Assembly (NCBI GenBank): GCA_947498455.1 | Contig: CANMKK010000012.1 | Location: forward strand, 58,700 to 122,699 | Length of the DNA stretch: 64,000 nt | Source: an uncultured Aquimarina sp. | GTDB taxonomy: Bacteria > Bacteroidota > Bacteroidia > Flavobacteriales > Flavobacteriaceae | Direction of reading: 5' to 3' | In this document: one piece after another, positions 39,933-49,789 of the stretch | Layout: the number at the start of each line of letters is the position of its first letter | Numbering within the stretch: the first letter of the stretch is position 1 | Translations under genes and position numbers: made by a program | Notes under the pieces: generated by a model | Seen by the model: the letters and a program-made list of their open reading frames with translations, nothing else | Told to the model about the DNA's origin: nothing | The model's database searches: none

Positions 39933-40667
39933 ATGAAAGATGAATCACAAATATTCGGAATTAGAGCCGTAATAGAAGCTATACATTCAGGAAAAACTAT
40001 TGATAAACTATTTATCCAAAAAGGATTACAAGGTGAACTTGTCAAAGAACTTATGAGTCTTGTTAGAAATCAACACATAAGTTTTACTCAGGTACCTATA
40101 GAAAAGTTAAATCGACTTACACGTAAAAATCATCAAGGTGTTGTTGCCATCATCTCTCCTATTGAATTTCATGATTTAGAGAATCTTGTCCTCAATACTA
40201 TAGAGTCTGGTGAAACCCCATTATTCTTAGTCTTAGATCAACTTTCTGATGTTCGAAATTTTGGTGCTATTATAAGAACTGCAGAATGCACGGGCGTTCA
40301 TGGAATTATTATTCAAAAAAAAGGAGGGGCACCTGTCAGTGCCGATACTGTTAAAACTTCTGCTGGAGCAATTTTTAAAATTCCTATTTGCAAAGTAGAT
40401 CATATCAAAGATGCCATTTTCTATTTACAAGCATCTGGCATACAAATAGTGGCTGCTACAGAAAAGGCGACCTCCCCTATTTATGATATAAATCTAAAAG
40501 AGCCTATTGCCATTGTAATGGGAAGTGAAGGCAAAGGTATATCCAACTCCGTTCTTAAACTAGTAGATCATCAGGCAAAACTACCCATGTACGGAGAAAT
40601 TGCTTCACTAAATGTTTCTGTTGCTTGTGGGGTTTTTCTATATGAATCTATCAGACAACGTCTTTAA
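39933..40667 (+). CDS. rlmB: 23S rRNA ribose methyltransferase, RlmB/TrmH family
   Basis: 244 aa from the ATG at 39933; an upstream in-frame TTG at 39924 would add only MLL and overlaps the -7 element. The N-terminal substrate-binding domain is followed by the SPOUT methyltransferase domain with all three motifs: NFGAIIRTAE (109-118), MGSEGKGIS (196-204) and SLNVSVACGV (225-234). RlmB methylates the 2'-OH of a 23S rRNA guanosine using SAM. The exact target is inferred from family likeness, and a tRNA target cannot be excluded. It is convergent with the rhomboid gene, only 14 bp apart. Confidence 0.85.
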   Translation: MKDESQIFGIRAVIEAIHSGKTIDKLFIQKGLQGELVKELMSLVRNQHISFTQVPIEKLNRLTRKNHQGVVAIISPIEFHDLENLVLNTIESGETPLFLVLDQLSDVRNFGAIIRTAECTGVHGIIIQKKGGAPVSADTVKTSAGAIFKIPICKVDHIKDAIFYLQASGIQIVAATEKATSPIYDINLKEPIAIVMGSEGKGISNSVLKLVDHQAKLPMYGEIASLNVSVACGVFLYESIRQRL

Positions 40668-40681
40668 ACAAAACGCTCAGA

Positions 40682-41428
40682 TTATTCCATAGATGTTTTA
40701 TTACCACCCTTTTCCTTATAGTCATAAATTACAGTTATCTCCGTTTCAAAACTTTCTTCTGGTAGTTTTTCTATAAAATTACCATGTTCATCAAAATGTT
40801 TTAAAAATTCATCCTCATCAGGGTTATATGCTTCAGACTCCCAATGATAAACCTTTGGTTTTGCAATGCCTTTCCGTATCACAAAAGCTAACAAAACACC
40901 TGTAATCAGACCAGACAAATGTCCTTCCCAGGAAATTTTCGGATCAATAGGTGCAATGTACCAGATCATACTTCCGTAAATAAAAACGACAACAAAAGAC
41001 AGGGCTATCAACCTAAAATGTTTCGCTAGTACTCCTTTAAAAAACAAAAAACCAAAAAGCATATAGATCACCCCACTTGCTCCAATATGATAAGCAGGCC
41101 TTCCTAAAGACCAAGTTAATACCCCTGTTAGAACAACTCCAATACTAAGAACTTTCCAAACATTCTTCGGATAAAAAAAGAATAAAGCCATGGATAAGAT
41201 GAGTAAGGGCAATGTATTATGCCATAAATGACTAAGATCTCCATGTATAAATGGAGAAAACAATATGCCTCTAAGCCCTTTTACAGTCCTCGGGCTTACT
41301 CCATAATTATTAAAATCAAAACCAAAACGAACTTCTACCCAAAAAGCTATCCATATCAATAACACAAACAATATAGGATATCCAATAACCCCAGTTGTAA
41401 ATCTAAATTCATTATTTTCTGTACTCAT
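40682..41428 (-). CDS. Rhomboid-family intramembrane serine protease
   Basis: 248 aa from the ATG at 41428; a TTG two codons upstream is less likely. Six or so hydrophobic segments. The catalytic serine is S118 in HIGASGV and the catalytic histidine is H170 in SWEGHLSG, and H70-N71 in LSHLWHNTLP gives the oxyanion-site pair. All residues needed for activity are present. A C-terminal cytosolic tail of about 60 residues (HWESEAYNPDEDEF and onward) is acidic. Rhomboids cleave membrane proteins inside the bilayer; the substrate is unknown. Confidence 0.92.
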   Translation of the reverse strand: MSTENNEFRFTTGVIGYPILFVLLIWIAFWVEVRFGFDFNNYGVSPRTVKGLRGILFSPFIHGDLSHLWHNTLPLLILSMALFFFYPKNVWKVLSIGVVLTGVLTWSLGRPAYHIGASGVIYMLFGFLFFKGVLAKHFRLIALSFVVVFIYGSMIWYIAPIDPKISWEGHLSGLITGVLLAFVIRKGIAKPKVYHWESEAYNPDEDEFLKHFDEHGNFIEKLPEESFETEITVIYDYKEKGGNKTSME

Positions 41429-41434
41429 AATCAA

Positions 41435-41933
41435 AAAATTATAATCAAAAAATTATCCAAAAAATAAAAATCAGTTAAATTGTCAGTAGATCAACACATA
41501 GCAATTCTCTCATTATTAATGAATACCTTAAATTTTTGTAGATAATACCGGTTGTTGTTTGAATTTACTGGAAAAGAAAAATAAAGATTTTTTTGTTTCA
41601 ATGAAGAAGAAAAATTAAGCATAGCTGGGCTACGGTTTATTTTTATGCTGAAATTGAGGCACAAAAAAGAACATTTTATTACGGTAAATTCAAATGACAA
41701 ATGGTATAATATCATAGTACGTTTTCCAACATACTAATTATAAATAAGCAAATTTTATAATTTCTTAAAAACTTCGTTGGCTATCCGCTTCTTATACGGT
41801 TTACGCATATAATGCAAAATAATTCAAACCTCTTACACTAATTTCTTATCCATAAATTGTATTATACTTAAAAAAAACATATTCTTAGTTCTCTTAGTAA
41901 TTAGTAACTTTACTCCTTTAAGTTCTACTACAA
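41435..41933. other. Intergenic region, no gene recognised
   Basis: About 500 bp between the divergent rhomboid and arylsulfotransferase-like genes. A 74-codon minus-strand frame (41491-41715) exists but has no signal, no family resemblance and irregular composition. TAACTTTA near 41909 is one base off a -7 element. I see no repeat or RNA gene. Confidence 0.6.
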
Positions 41934-43580
41934 ATGAAAAAAATTATTTTTATTTTACACCTTAGTATTTTCTATTCCTTTTCTCAGAATACTGTTGGAA
42001 CAATTGTAAATACAGAAAATGCTCTAAATGGATACACATTATTTTCTCCAAGAACATTTTCCACTCCTAGCTATACATATCTAATAAATAATTGTGGAGA
42101 AATTGTAAATCAATGGAGTAGTCAGTTCTCTGCTTTTGGTAATGACTATATATCCGAGGATGGTTCATTGTATAGTGCCCATTTGGATAATCAGTCGACA
42201 CTGAACTTACCTGGAACGACTGGTAGAATAGAAAAAAAGGATTGGAATAATAATTTACTTTGGGGTTTTACATATTCAGATACTGATTTTAGTTTTCATC
42301 ATGATTTTTCTGTTTTGCCAAATGGTAATATTTTATTGATTGTTGCACAAAGAAGAACTGCCGCTCAAGCTCAAGAAAAAGGTGCAAATCCCAATATTAT
42401 TACAAATAGTAGCGATCTTTATGAAGAAAAGATTATTGAAATAAAACCCATTGGAATAGATGATGCTGAAATTGTATGGGAATGGAGTTTATGGGATCAC
42501 CTTATTCAGGATATTGATGATACAAAAAGTAATTTTGGCGTGGTATTAGACCATCCAGAATTGTTAAATATTAATTATAATCTTACAGAAGGAAATTGGG
42601 TACATGCCAATGCTATAGATTACAATAGCTCACTTGATCAAATTATTCTCAACTCAAGAAACTTAAATGAACTTTATATTATAGACCATTCTACAACCAT
42701 TGCCGAGGCATCATCTCATACTGGGGGAAACAGTGGTAAAGGAGGAGATTTTTTATACCGATGGGGAAATCCAGCTGCTTATAACCAAGGTACTAATCAA
42801 GATCAGAAATCCTTTGGCCAGCATACTGCAAATTGGATTCCTACAGGTTTTCCTGATGAAGGAAAGATTATGTTTTTTAATAATGGAGGGGATAGAGCAT
42901 TTTCCTCAATAGATATAATTACACCTCCAATCGATCAAAATGGAAATTACGCAAACACACCTAATACTTCTTTTCTTCCTATAACAGCAGAATGGTCTTA
43001 TACTAATCAAACCAATCCTCAAGATTTCTTTGCCCGTATACTATCTGGAGCATACAGATTACCAAACGGAAACACATTTATAACTTATGGGACTGCAGGT
43101 ATTCTTTTTGAGGTAGATGCTAATTTTAATACAGTTTGGAAATATATTAATCCTGTGTCTAGTGATTCTTTGACCTTCAGTCAAGGAGATGATCCAAACG
43201 GGATGTCTACTACTATTTTTAGAGCAAGAAAATACGATGTAGATTATATAGGGTTTTCCGGAAAAGATCTAACTCCATCCGGGCACATTGAGCAAAATCC
43301 TATTCCAGAAAACTGTTCTTTATTTAATTCTTTATCTACAGTAGATTTCGAAGCTTCTTTAGATTTCTCTATATTTCCAAATCCTTCTTCTAGAACAATC
43401 CATATTATTAATCCGAAACAACGCAGATATACAATCGAATTATACAACTCACATGGATCAAAGATGAACTTAAAACTAATTAATGACACTGTAGATATTT
43501 CTACAGTAAATCCTGGGTTCTATATTATTAAAATAACTTCAGAAAATCAATCCTTTACAAAAAAAATCATCAAACAATAG
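41934..43580 (+). CDS. Secreted arylsulfotransferase-like protein with T9SS sorting domain
   Basis: 548 aa. The signal peptide ends YSFSQ (about residue 18). The body resembles the arylsulfotransferase (ASST) superfamily, a beta-propeller enzyme group moving sulfate between phenolic compounds: HHDFSVLPNGNILLIVAQRR, IIEIKPIGIDDAEIVWEWSL and NWVHANAIDYNSSLDQIILN, the last holding the His-Ala-Asn block that resembles the active-site histidine region, and YRLPNGNTFITYGTAGILFEVD. Residues about 470-548 form a T9SS type A C-terminal sorting domain, with SIFPNPSSRTIHI and GFYIIKITSENQSFTKKIIK, so the protein is exported by type IX secretion. Whether it is catalytically active is not shown. rarA starts 15 bp after its stop. 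Confidence 0.8.
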   Translation: MKKIIFILHLSIFYSFSQNTVGTIVNTENALNGYTLFSPRTFSTPSYTYLINNCGEIVNQWSSQFSAFGNDYISEDGSLYSAHLDNQSTLNLPGTTGRIEKKDWNNNLLWGFTYSDTDFSFHHDFSVLPNGNILLIVAQRRTAAQAQEKGANPNIITNSSDLYEEKIIEIKPIGIDDAEIVWEWSLWDHLIQDIDDTKSNFGVVLDHPELLNINYNLTEGNWVHANAIDYNSSLDQIILNSRNLNELYIIDHSTTIAEASSHTGGNSGKGGDFLYRWGNPAAYNQGTNQDQKSFGQHTANWIPTGFPDEGKIMFFNNGGDRAFSSIDIITPPIDQNGNYANTPNTSFLPITAEWSYTNQTNPQDFFARILSGAYRLPNGNTFITYGTAGILFEVDANFNTVWKYINPVSSDSLTFSQGDDPNGMSTTIFRARKYDVDYIGFSGKDLTPSGHIEQNPIPENCSLFNSLSTVDFEASLDFSIFPNPSSRTIHIINPKQRRYTIELYNSHGSKMNLKLINDTVDISTVNPGFYIIKITSENQSFTKKIIKQ

Positions 43581-43595
43581 AGATTTTCACTAGCT

Positions 43596-44873
43596 ATGAG
43601 CAAACCACTTGCAGAACGAATTCGCCCCAGGACATTAGAAGAATACCTAAGTCAAGATCATTTAATAGGTAAAGATGGTTCGCTTACTAAGCAAATCAAA
43701 AAAGGTATTATTCCATCTCTAATCCTCTGGGGACCTCCTGGAGTTGGTAAAACTACCTTGGCAAATATTATTGCCACCACATCAGATAGACCTTTCTATA
43801 CTCTAAGTGCCATTAATAGCGGAGTAAAGGATGTTAGAGAAGTTATTGATAAAGCAAAACAAAGTGGAGGACTATTTACAGCTAAGAATCCCATACTATT
43901 TATTGATGAGATCCATCGCTTTAGTAAATCTCAACAAGATTCTTTATTAGGTGCTGTAGAAAAAGGATGGGTTACACTAATAGGCGCAACTACCGAGAAT
44001 CCTAGTTTTGAAGTAATACCCGCACTATTATCAAGATGTCAAGTATATGTTTTAAAACCTTTTGGAAAAAAAGAATTAGAAGCTTTACTTGATAGAGCCA
44101 TGCGAGAAGATGAGCATTTACAATCCAAGAACATACAACTTCATGAAACTGAAGCTTTACTAAGATTAAGTGGAGGAGATGCCAGAAAATTACTAAATAT
44201 TTTTGAGCTGATTATATCCAGTCAAGATCAGGATGTAATTAACATCACTAACGACTTGGTTTTAAAACTAGTTCAGCAGAACACTGTCCGCTACGACAAA
44301 ACAGGTGAACAACATTATGATATCATTTCTGCATTTATTAAATCGGTTCGTGGTAGTGACCCTAATGCTGCTGTATATTGGTTAGCGCGCATGATAGAAG
44401 GTGGTGAGGATTTAAAATTTTTAGCCAGAAGAATGATCATATTAGCATCAGAAGATATCGGAAATGCCAATCCTACGGCTTTAATTATGGCAAACAACAC
44501 TTTTCAGGCAGTAACCACCATAGGATATCCCGAAGCTAGGATAATACTAAGTCAATGTGCTATTTATTTAGCAACTTCTCCAAAAAGTAATGCTTCTTAT
44601 ATGGCTATTAATAAAGCTCAACAATTAGTGCGGCAAACAGGTGACTTATCGGTTCCCCTTCCCATTAGAAATGCTCCTACTAAATTAATGAAAGAATTAG
44701 GATATGGTGAAGATTATAAATATTCTCACGATCATAAAAACAACTTTATATCTCAAGAGTTTTTTCCAGAAACAATTGAAAATACCAAATTATACGAACC
44801 CGGGAATAATCAACGCGAAAATGCGTTAAGAACCTTCCTAAAAACGCGTTGGGGAGATAAATACCAATATTAA
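43596..44873 (+). CDS. rarA: Replication-associated recombination protein RarA (MgsA), AAA+ ATPase
   Basis: 425 aa. Acts at stalled replication forks, related to the clamp loader and RuvB. Walker A is GPPGVGKT (46-53) and Walker B LFIDE (101-105); sensor 1 is in [11 protein letters not shown]. The C-terminal tetramerisation domain has [20 protein letters not shown] and [12 protein letters not shown], typical of MgsA/RarA. It lies 15 bp after the T9SS cargo gene and may be cotranscribed, although no functional link is evident. Confidence 0.97.
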   Translation: MSKPLAERIRPRTLEEYLSQDHLIGKDGSLTKQIKKGIIPSLILWGPPGVGKTTLANIIATTSDRPFYTLSAINSGVKDVREVIDKAKQSGGLFTAKNPILFIDEIHRFSKSQQDSLLGAVEKGWVTLIGATTENPSFEVIPALLSRCQVYVLKPFGKKELEALLDRAMREDEHLQSKNIQLHETEALLRLSGGDARKLLNIFELIISSQDQDVINITNDLVLKLVQQNTVRYDKTGEQHYDIISAFIKSVRGSDPNAAVYWLARMIEGGEDLKFLARRMIILASEDIGNANPTALIMANNTFQAVTTIGYPEARIILSQCAIYLATSPKSNASYMAINKAQQLVRQTGDLSVPLPIRNAPTKLMKELGYGEDYKYSHDHKNNFISQEFFPETIENTKLYEPGNNQRENALRTFLKTRWGDKYQY

Positions 44874-44894
44874 ACCCTCAATGAGAGATTGATA

Positions 44895-45767
44895 TTATTG
44901 TCGGGCAAAAATATCTGTTATCAATTTGTTCGTTACTGGATTAATTCTTTCTAATACAAAGTTTCCATAAGCATCAAAATAACCATTACCACTATAATCT
45001 CCAGCTTTTACTATATAATTAGTCCCATTTGCAGATTTAAACACTTTTCCTATAGAAATTGATTCTCCTTCTTTATTTTGAAATAATTCAAACCCAAAAT
45101 CTCTTTTTTCAAACACAAAAGCAACATCATTAAACACATAAGAAATAGCCTGTGTAGGCTTCTTTTTTTCTAATAGCTCTATACTTTTTTTCTGAGAACT
45201 AGTATCATTATTGGGAGGGTTTGTAAGAGAAATCCCCTCTGGTTTAACTACTGATTTTTCACTAGACACTTCTTGTTTAGAATCTTCTTGTTTAACAAAA
45301 ACCTCTTCCCTACTGGTATTATCTTTAGAGCCATTATACCTATAATTCAGCTTTTCCACACCCTTAAAAGCTTTTCTAAGTGCCTCATGGTAAGCTCTTT
45401 TATATTCTTTCTCCCGACTTGTTCCTTCGGATGAAGAAAACAATATACTCCCATTACAATCTTTTAGCGTTATACTTAATTTAGTCATAAAAAGACCCGA
45501 ATTCTTCTTAACATTTGCTGTTAGACCCAGACATCCATTCTTTTTAAGCTCTTCCGGAAAATCCTCCCCCCGCATAAAAGTTTTAAATCCATATTTATTA
45601 AACAGAAATTTTGACAGTGAGTTTAATTGATATTCATCAGTTTTATTTAAAAAACCATAGCTTGCGGGCACAATAACATACTTATAATCATTTATTTTTT
45701 TTTGGCTATAACCGTTTGTAATAAAAAGAAAAGCTGCCCCTAAAAAGAAAATACGTAGTATACTCAT
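44895..45767 (-). CDS. Exported protein of unknown function
   Basis: 290 aa. The signal peptide is about 21 residues and ends GYSQ. The first half (about 25-140) has VIVPASYGFLNKTDEYQLNS and FNKYGFKTFMRGEDFPEELK, then a low-complexity Ser/Lys/Glu region (about 150-200). The last third ends in a FDAYGNFVLERINPVTNKLI segment. I recall similar proteins in flavobacteria without an assigned role. Its start overlaps the stop of the upstream outer-membrane protein gene (TAATG), so it is translationally coupled to it and probably acts with it. Confidence 0.7.
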   Translation of the reverse strand: MSILRIFFLGAAFLFITNGYSQKKINDYKYVIVPASYGFLNKTDEYQLNSLSKFLFNKYGFKTFMRGEDFPEELKKNGCLGLTANVKKNSGLFMTKLSITLKDCNGSILFSSSEGTSREKEYKRAYHEALRKAFKGVEKLNYRYNGSKDNTSREEVFVKQEDSKQEVSSEKSVVKPEGISLTNPPNNDTSSQKKSIELLEKKKPTQAISYVFNDVAFVFEKRDFGFELFQNKEGESISIGKVFKSANGTNYIVKAGDYSGNGYFDAYGNFVLERINPVTNKLITDIFARQ

Positions 45768-47167
45768 TACATGATAACATTAAATCCTAACTGCAAAGAA
45801 AGTCCTTTGACCTTGGCAAGATTAGAATATTTTAAAAGATTATTAGCCGAAATATAAAAATTTATTTTGTTAAAATGAGTAGATACCAACAATCCTATAT
45901 TATCATAAGAAAAATCTTCAACCGTATAGGTAACTTTTGTTCTTAAAAAATTGGAGAAACGCTTATAATAAAATAATGATGCCGCAAATTGGGGTCCTTT
46001 TGGTCTAAATTGAGAAAACACCTGTAACCCAAAAGCATCGAGATAAGGAGGATCTTCTCCATCCACGCAAGAATTACACGTACCGTCATCATATTTATTA
46101 AAAGAATACTTAATCGATCCGTTTAATTTCAAAGGTCGCATAGCCGTATAGCCAGTACTTAATGTATCTCTTGGTATTGCCGTTTCAAACTCATCTAAGA
46201 CATCTTGCCCATTACCATCTGTTATTGGAGTCTGAAAACCTTCAAAGGTATAACTACCTTTCGCTTCATAACTCTCTACATCTTTTGTGTAAAAAATCAC
46301 TCCTAAATCAGTTGCACTACCTGTCAGAGTCCATTGTTCCTCTAATTTATAGCTAAATCCAACATCCACTCCAACTCCAAGATTTCCTCCTAAAAACGCC
46401 CTGCTCAAAAACTTGTTTTTCACCTGTCTTGCCCCTTCTGCACGATCACCTCCATCATCTATATCTCTCAATGATGCAAATCCAGCTGTCTGCATACTAA
46501 CATCTGCCTGTACAATATGTTGATATATATTATTCCCTTGCGGTGTTTCTATCGTTGTAAAAGTTCCGCTATTTTTAGTACTTCTAAAATTAACAATACT
46601 AGAATATATCTTAGCTCTAGCTCCGAAAGTCAATTTCTTATCTATTTTTTTATTATACCCGAAATGGAAAACAGTAAGCAACTCTCCTGTAAAGCTTATA
46701 TTAGAAAATCGAAAAGGAACATTAAGAAAATCCTGATTTCCTTGATATACTAATACTGCAAAATCCTTTGGGAAATATGCCACAACATCTAATTCCTGAT
46801 ACATACCTCCTGAAAAGTACGTATCCTGACTCCACTTGCTCCTCCATCCAAAATTAAGGATATCTAATTGCTGCGTTAATGTAACATAATCTCTACTTCC
46901 CAATCCATTAAGAGTTGTTTCTATTTTATCATTTATATCCCTACCATCATCTACAAAAACATCGTAAATAGAAGCTCCCGAAAAGCCTGCATTAACATGT
47001 ATCTGAGATAAAAAAGGAACACCTGCATGAGCCTTAAATTTCACCTCTGCACCTGGATTCAATAGTAGTGATTGTGGTAAATCTGTAAAGTCATATAAAG
47101 TTTCTTTATTCTGAGCGTATAATGAGCTTCCCAATATACCCAAACATAAACAAAATAAGATCCTCAT
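45767..47167 (-). CDS. Putative outer-membrane beta-barrel protein (DUF5723-like)
   Basis: 466 aa. The signal peptide ends LYAQ (about 19). The sequence has alternating hydrophobic and polar strands, FHFGYNKKIDKKLTFGARAK, GVGVDVGFSYKLEEQWTLTG and QVFSQFRPKGPQFAASLFYY. The organisation, and LLLNPGAEVKFKAHAGVPFL near the start, resemble the DUF5723 family of flavobacterial outer-membrane proteins. It is the middle gene of a tight trio: a lipoprotein gene 2 bp upstream and an exported protein overlapping by one base. It could be a channel or scaffold for that trio. I assign the family from memory. Confidence 0.7.
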   Translation of the reverse strand: MRILFCLCLGILGSSLYAQNKETLYDFTDLPQSLLLNPGAEVKFKAHAGVPFLSQIHVNAGFSGASIYDVFVDDGRDINDKIETTLNGLGSRDYVTLTQQLDILNFGWRSKWSQDTYFSGGMYQELDVVAYFPKDFAVLVYQGNQDFLNVPFRFSNISFTGELLTVFHFGYNKKIDKKLTFGARAKIYSSIVNFRSTKNSGTFTTIETPQGNNIYQHIVQADVSMQTAGFASLRDIDDGGDRAEGARQVKNKFLSRAFLGGNLGVGVDVGFSYKLEEQWTLTGSATDLGVIFYTKDVESYEAKGSYTFEGFQTPITDGNGQDVLDEFETAIPRDTLSTGYTAMRPLKLNGSIKYSFNKYDDGTCNSCVDGEDPPYLDAFGLQVFSQFRPKGPQFAASLFYYKRFSNFLRTKVTYTVEDFSYDNIGLLVSTHFNKINFYISANNLLKYSNLAKVKGLSLQLGFNVIM

Positions 47168-47169
47168 AC

Positions 47170-47760
47170 CTATAAGTTATAATTTATATAATAACTTGCC
47201 TTAGATCGTATATGAAATGCACCTCTTAAATCGGTATTCAGCGTTGGTACGATAATTTCTGTTGCAATCTTCTGAGCAGTACTTAACTGAGTAAGTGTTG
47301 TATTATCTAATACTATAGGATTGGGCATTGAAAACGATATTACAGGGTTCGTACCTTCTCCTAATCCAGCTGCAACAGGAACGGAATATAATTGTCCTAA
47401 AGGCGCTCCTCCTTCTGTTAAAAATTGAAATTGTAAGGTGAACGCTCTTTCTAAAGTATTACGTACTTCTATAGTCAACTCTACTCTTTCTAAATTATCA
47501 ACTGCAAAATCAGTACCTACTAAATCATAATTTACAGTATCCCGCAGGCTTTCCGGAGGGACATCAAAATCGGTATTGGGTGGTAAATTATCTAAATTAA
47601 AATCCTGACTATCAAACTCTGAATAAATAAAATCGGCTTCAAGTACAGGCGTGAGAACGGCATTGTCTAGTTGACCAAAATCAACATCTTTTACACAGGA
47701 CAGAGCTAGCAAAACTATACCAAAAAAGAGTAATACTAAATAGGTTTTTTTCATCTTCAT
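47170..47760 (-). CDS. Lipoprotein of unknown function
   Basis: 196 aa. The signal peptide ends LLALSC with the lipidated Cys at residue 22, followed by VKDVDFGQLD. The rest is beta-rich and soluble in character, with DNLERVELTIEVRNTLERAF and PVISFSMPNPIVLDNTTLTQ. No enzyme motif is visible. It is 2 bp upstream of the DUF5723-like outer-membrane gene. It starts 48 bp downstream of the yjjG-like gene end and probably shares its transcript. A second ATG two codons in is equally possible as the start. Confidence 0.7.
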   Translation of the reverse strand: MKMKKTYLVLLFFGIVLLALSCVKDVDFGQLDNAVLTPVLEADFIYSEFDSQDFNLDNLPPNTDFDVPPESLRDTVNYDLVGTDFAVDNLERVELTIEVRNTLERAFTLQFQFLTEGGAPLGQLYSVPVAAGLGEGTNPVISFSMPNPIVLDNTTLTQLSTAQKIATEIIVPTLNTDLRGAFHIRSKASYYINYNL

Positions 47761-47808
47761 CTTGGGGGGATTATTTAAGTAGTAAACGATAATATACTAA
47801 TAATTATT

Positions 47809-48498
47809 CTAAATATATTTTTTTATTCCTATTAATTCTGAAATTTGCCTCGTAGTATTTGGTAAATTTTCGTTGTGATAGTTATAGCATAGTGTCTTCA
47901 TTCCCAATCTTTCAGCCCCTAAAATATCTGCTTCGTAATTATCCCCAATCATTAAACTTTCATTATGTTTCGCTCCAGAGACCTTAAGCGCATGTTCAAA
48001 TATAATTGGATTCGGTTTTTTCACTCCCACTTCCTCACTATTGGTAATCGTTTTAAAATAATGCTTAATCCCAGAATTACTTAGTTTTGTATTCTGAACT
48101 TCTTTAAAACCATTCGTAATAATATGTAAGTGATATTTCGGCATTAAATACTCCAATATTTCTTTTGCTCCTTCTATTAAATAATTATTCAATGGCAAAA
48201 ACTCAATATAATTATCGGATAATGCATCTATAGTTTCTAACGGAAATTGAGTTCCAAAAGCATCAAATGCATCTACCAAACGTCCTCTACGTAATTCCGT
48301 TTTATTAATTTTTTCATCTCTGTACAGTTTCCAATATTTCATATTTATAGGTTGATAAGTAATCAAAAACTGATCCACAGATATGTTTATTCCAAATTTC
48401 TGAAACATTTTATGAAACGCAAGAGAAGAGTTTTTATCAAAATCCCAAAGCGTATGATCCAAATCAAAAAAAATGTGATTAATTTCTTTTAGTTTCAT
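47809..48498 (-). CDS. yjjG: HAD-family nucleotidase, YjjG-like (pyrimidine nucleotidase)
   Basis: 229 aa. Cytosolic HAD-superfamily phosphatase that, for YjjG, dephosphorylates non-canonical pyrimidine nucleoside monophosphates as a house-cleaning function. HAD motif I is FFDLDHTLWDF with nucleophile D12 and acid D14. Motif III lysine is in EVGVKKPNPIIF (K160/K161), and motif IV is SLMIGDNYEADILGAERLGM with acidic D186. The overall length and the LYRDEKINKTELRRGRL cap fit the YjjG group. The start lies within the 3' end of the upstream gene (20-bp overlap). Confidence 0.85.
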   Translation of the reverse strand: MKLKEINHIFFDLDHTLWDFDKNSSLAFHKMFQKFGINISVDQFLITYQPINMKYWKLYRDEKINKTELRRGRLVDAFDAFGTQFPLETIDALSDNYIEFLPLNNYLIEGAKEILEYLMPKYHLHIITNGFKEVQNTKLSNSGIKHYFKTITNSEEVGVKKPNPIIFEHALKVSGAKHNESLMIGDNYEADILGAERLGMKTLCYNYHNENLPNTTRQISELIGIKKYI

Positions 48499-49789
48499 CT
48501 ATATTCCAAATAAATTCAAAAATTGATTTCCAAAATGTCTGAGTGTTTAAATCACTAAACAACCCGTTACTAAAAACCGGAATAAAAGTTCCATTTACCG
48601 CCCTTATCTTGTCTATATATGAGGAAGTTTGCTTTTTCACCTCTTGTTCATTGCTTCCATTTCTGAAACTTTTAGGCGTACAGCAAAAAGAATATATGGT
48701 CAAAGGAGTTTGCACTTCATAATCTAAGTCATAAAACATAAATGGCGTACAAGTCCCTGCTCTAAACCCAGAATACTCAGAATATCCCATAGAGAAATCT
48801 TCGGCAATTTCTAATTCAATAAAATTCCTGTAAGCTTCAGGTAACTTTATTTTATAAAAAGCACATAAAGCATATTTCAATTGCCTGTTTACTATCTTTT
48901 CTATTCTTTGTTTTTCTTTTTTCAAAACAGTCAATTCCGATATTGCATCATATGATACCTTAAGCCCCACATCCATATAATCCGATACGTGTTTTAAGGC
49001 TTTTTTATGCTCTGGATTGCTAGAACTTATATTTTTTTCATAATTAGAATAATCTCCTAAACCGAATAGGAGAATGCATTTTTTTCTTTTTTTCTTTTGT
49101 AATTCAATGATAAAATCAAATGTATCGTACGGGTCTTTTTTTACTCCTAGAACAACTTTAATCCTGTCTGAAACCTTGTACAACTCTAATCTCCATAAAT
49201 CTCGTATTCCTCCTCCTATCGACCTCAGGATTCCCTTTTTCCAATATGCAAATGTTTGGGAAACCAAAACTATCGGAATTACTTTAAATTGCCTTTCTTT
49301 AAACTCTGCATCAGGGTATTTTTCATATAATATTTCCTTAAACTTATATGCCCATATATCTACTACAGGATCTTGTAAAAAATCATGAAGATACGCTATG
49401 CTTTCTGATGCTGTAAAACGTCCTAATTCATCTTTAACATGAGGAAGGTACTCTTCATATCTAGTAAGCAAATAAAATGATGCAGCAAAAATATCAAAAG
49501 GCAATGCTGCCATAGGATGCTTAACCGCAAAAAAACATTTTGTATTCTCCCAAGATGACACCTGAATAGCTACTTCATTAAATCCATGTTCGAAAAGCAG
49601 GTCAACACTCTGAAAATATAATTCTTTCCCTAAGGGTTGTTTCCCATAAGAGAACTTAGGACCATTATGAGCTATAAAGGATTCAATCTTAGACGTAAAA
49701 TCAATCTGCAACCCCAAAATACGTTTACAGATATGCTTAAACGTATAGGAGACTCTAGGCGTATTTTTTTGAACATAAATTAATACCAT
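48479..49789 (-). CDS. Polysaccharide deacetylase-like protein (DUF7033-type)
   Basis: 436 aa. No signal peptide is visible. The N-terminal part (about 1-130, IYVQKNTPRVSYTFKHICKR) and middle (about 200-300, including FDFIIELQKKKRKKCILLFG) resemble flavobacterial proteins annotated as polysaccharide deacetylase family with a DUF7033 N-terminal domain. The C-terminal part includes EYSGFRAGTCTPFMFYDLDY. The metal-binding His residues of classical deacetylases are not obvious, so catalytic activity is unproven. It is the first gene of the minus-strand cluster and overlaps the yjjG-like gene by 20 bp. Confidence 0.65.
   Translation of the reverse strand: MVLIYVQKNTPRVSYTFKHICKRILGLQIDFTSKIESFIAHNGPKFSYGKQPLGKELYFQSVDLLFEHGFNEVAIQVSSWENTKCFFAVKHPMAALPFDIFAASFYLLTRYEEYLPHVKDELGRFTASESIAYLHDFLQDPVVDIWAYKFKEILYEKYPDAEFKERQFKVIPIVLVSQTFAYWKKGILRSIGGGIRDLWRLELYKVSDRIKVVLGVKKDPYDTFDFIIELQKKKRKKCILLFGLGDYSNYEKNISSSNPEHKKALKHVSDYMDVGLKVSYDAISELTVLKKEKQRIEKIVNRQLKYALCAFYKIKLPEAYRNFIELEIAEDFSMGYSEYSGFRAGTCTPFMFYDLDYEVQTPLTIYSFCCTPKSFRNGSNEQEVKKQTSSYIDKIRAVNGTFIPVFSNGLFSDLNTQTFWKSIFEFIWNIDETKRN

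Noticed and set aside
41491..41715. 74-codon minus-strand frame in the rhomboid-arylsulfotransferase gap
   Set aside because: No signal peptide, no motif, no supporting promoter, composition like the surrounding intergenic DNA.
44878..44892. Small TCAAT/ATTGA hairpin between rarA and the exported protein
   Set aside because: Five-bp stem without T-run on either strand, too weak to call a terminator.
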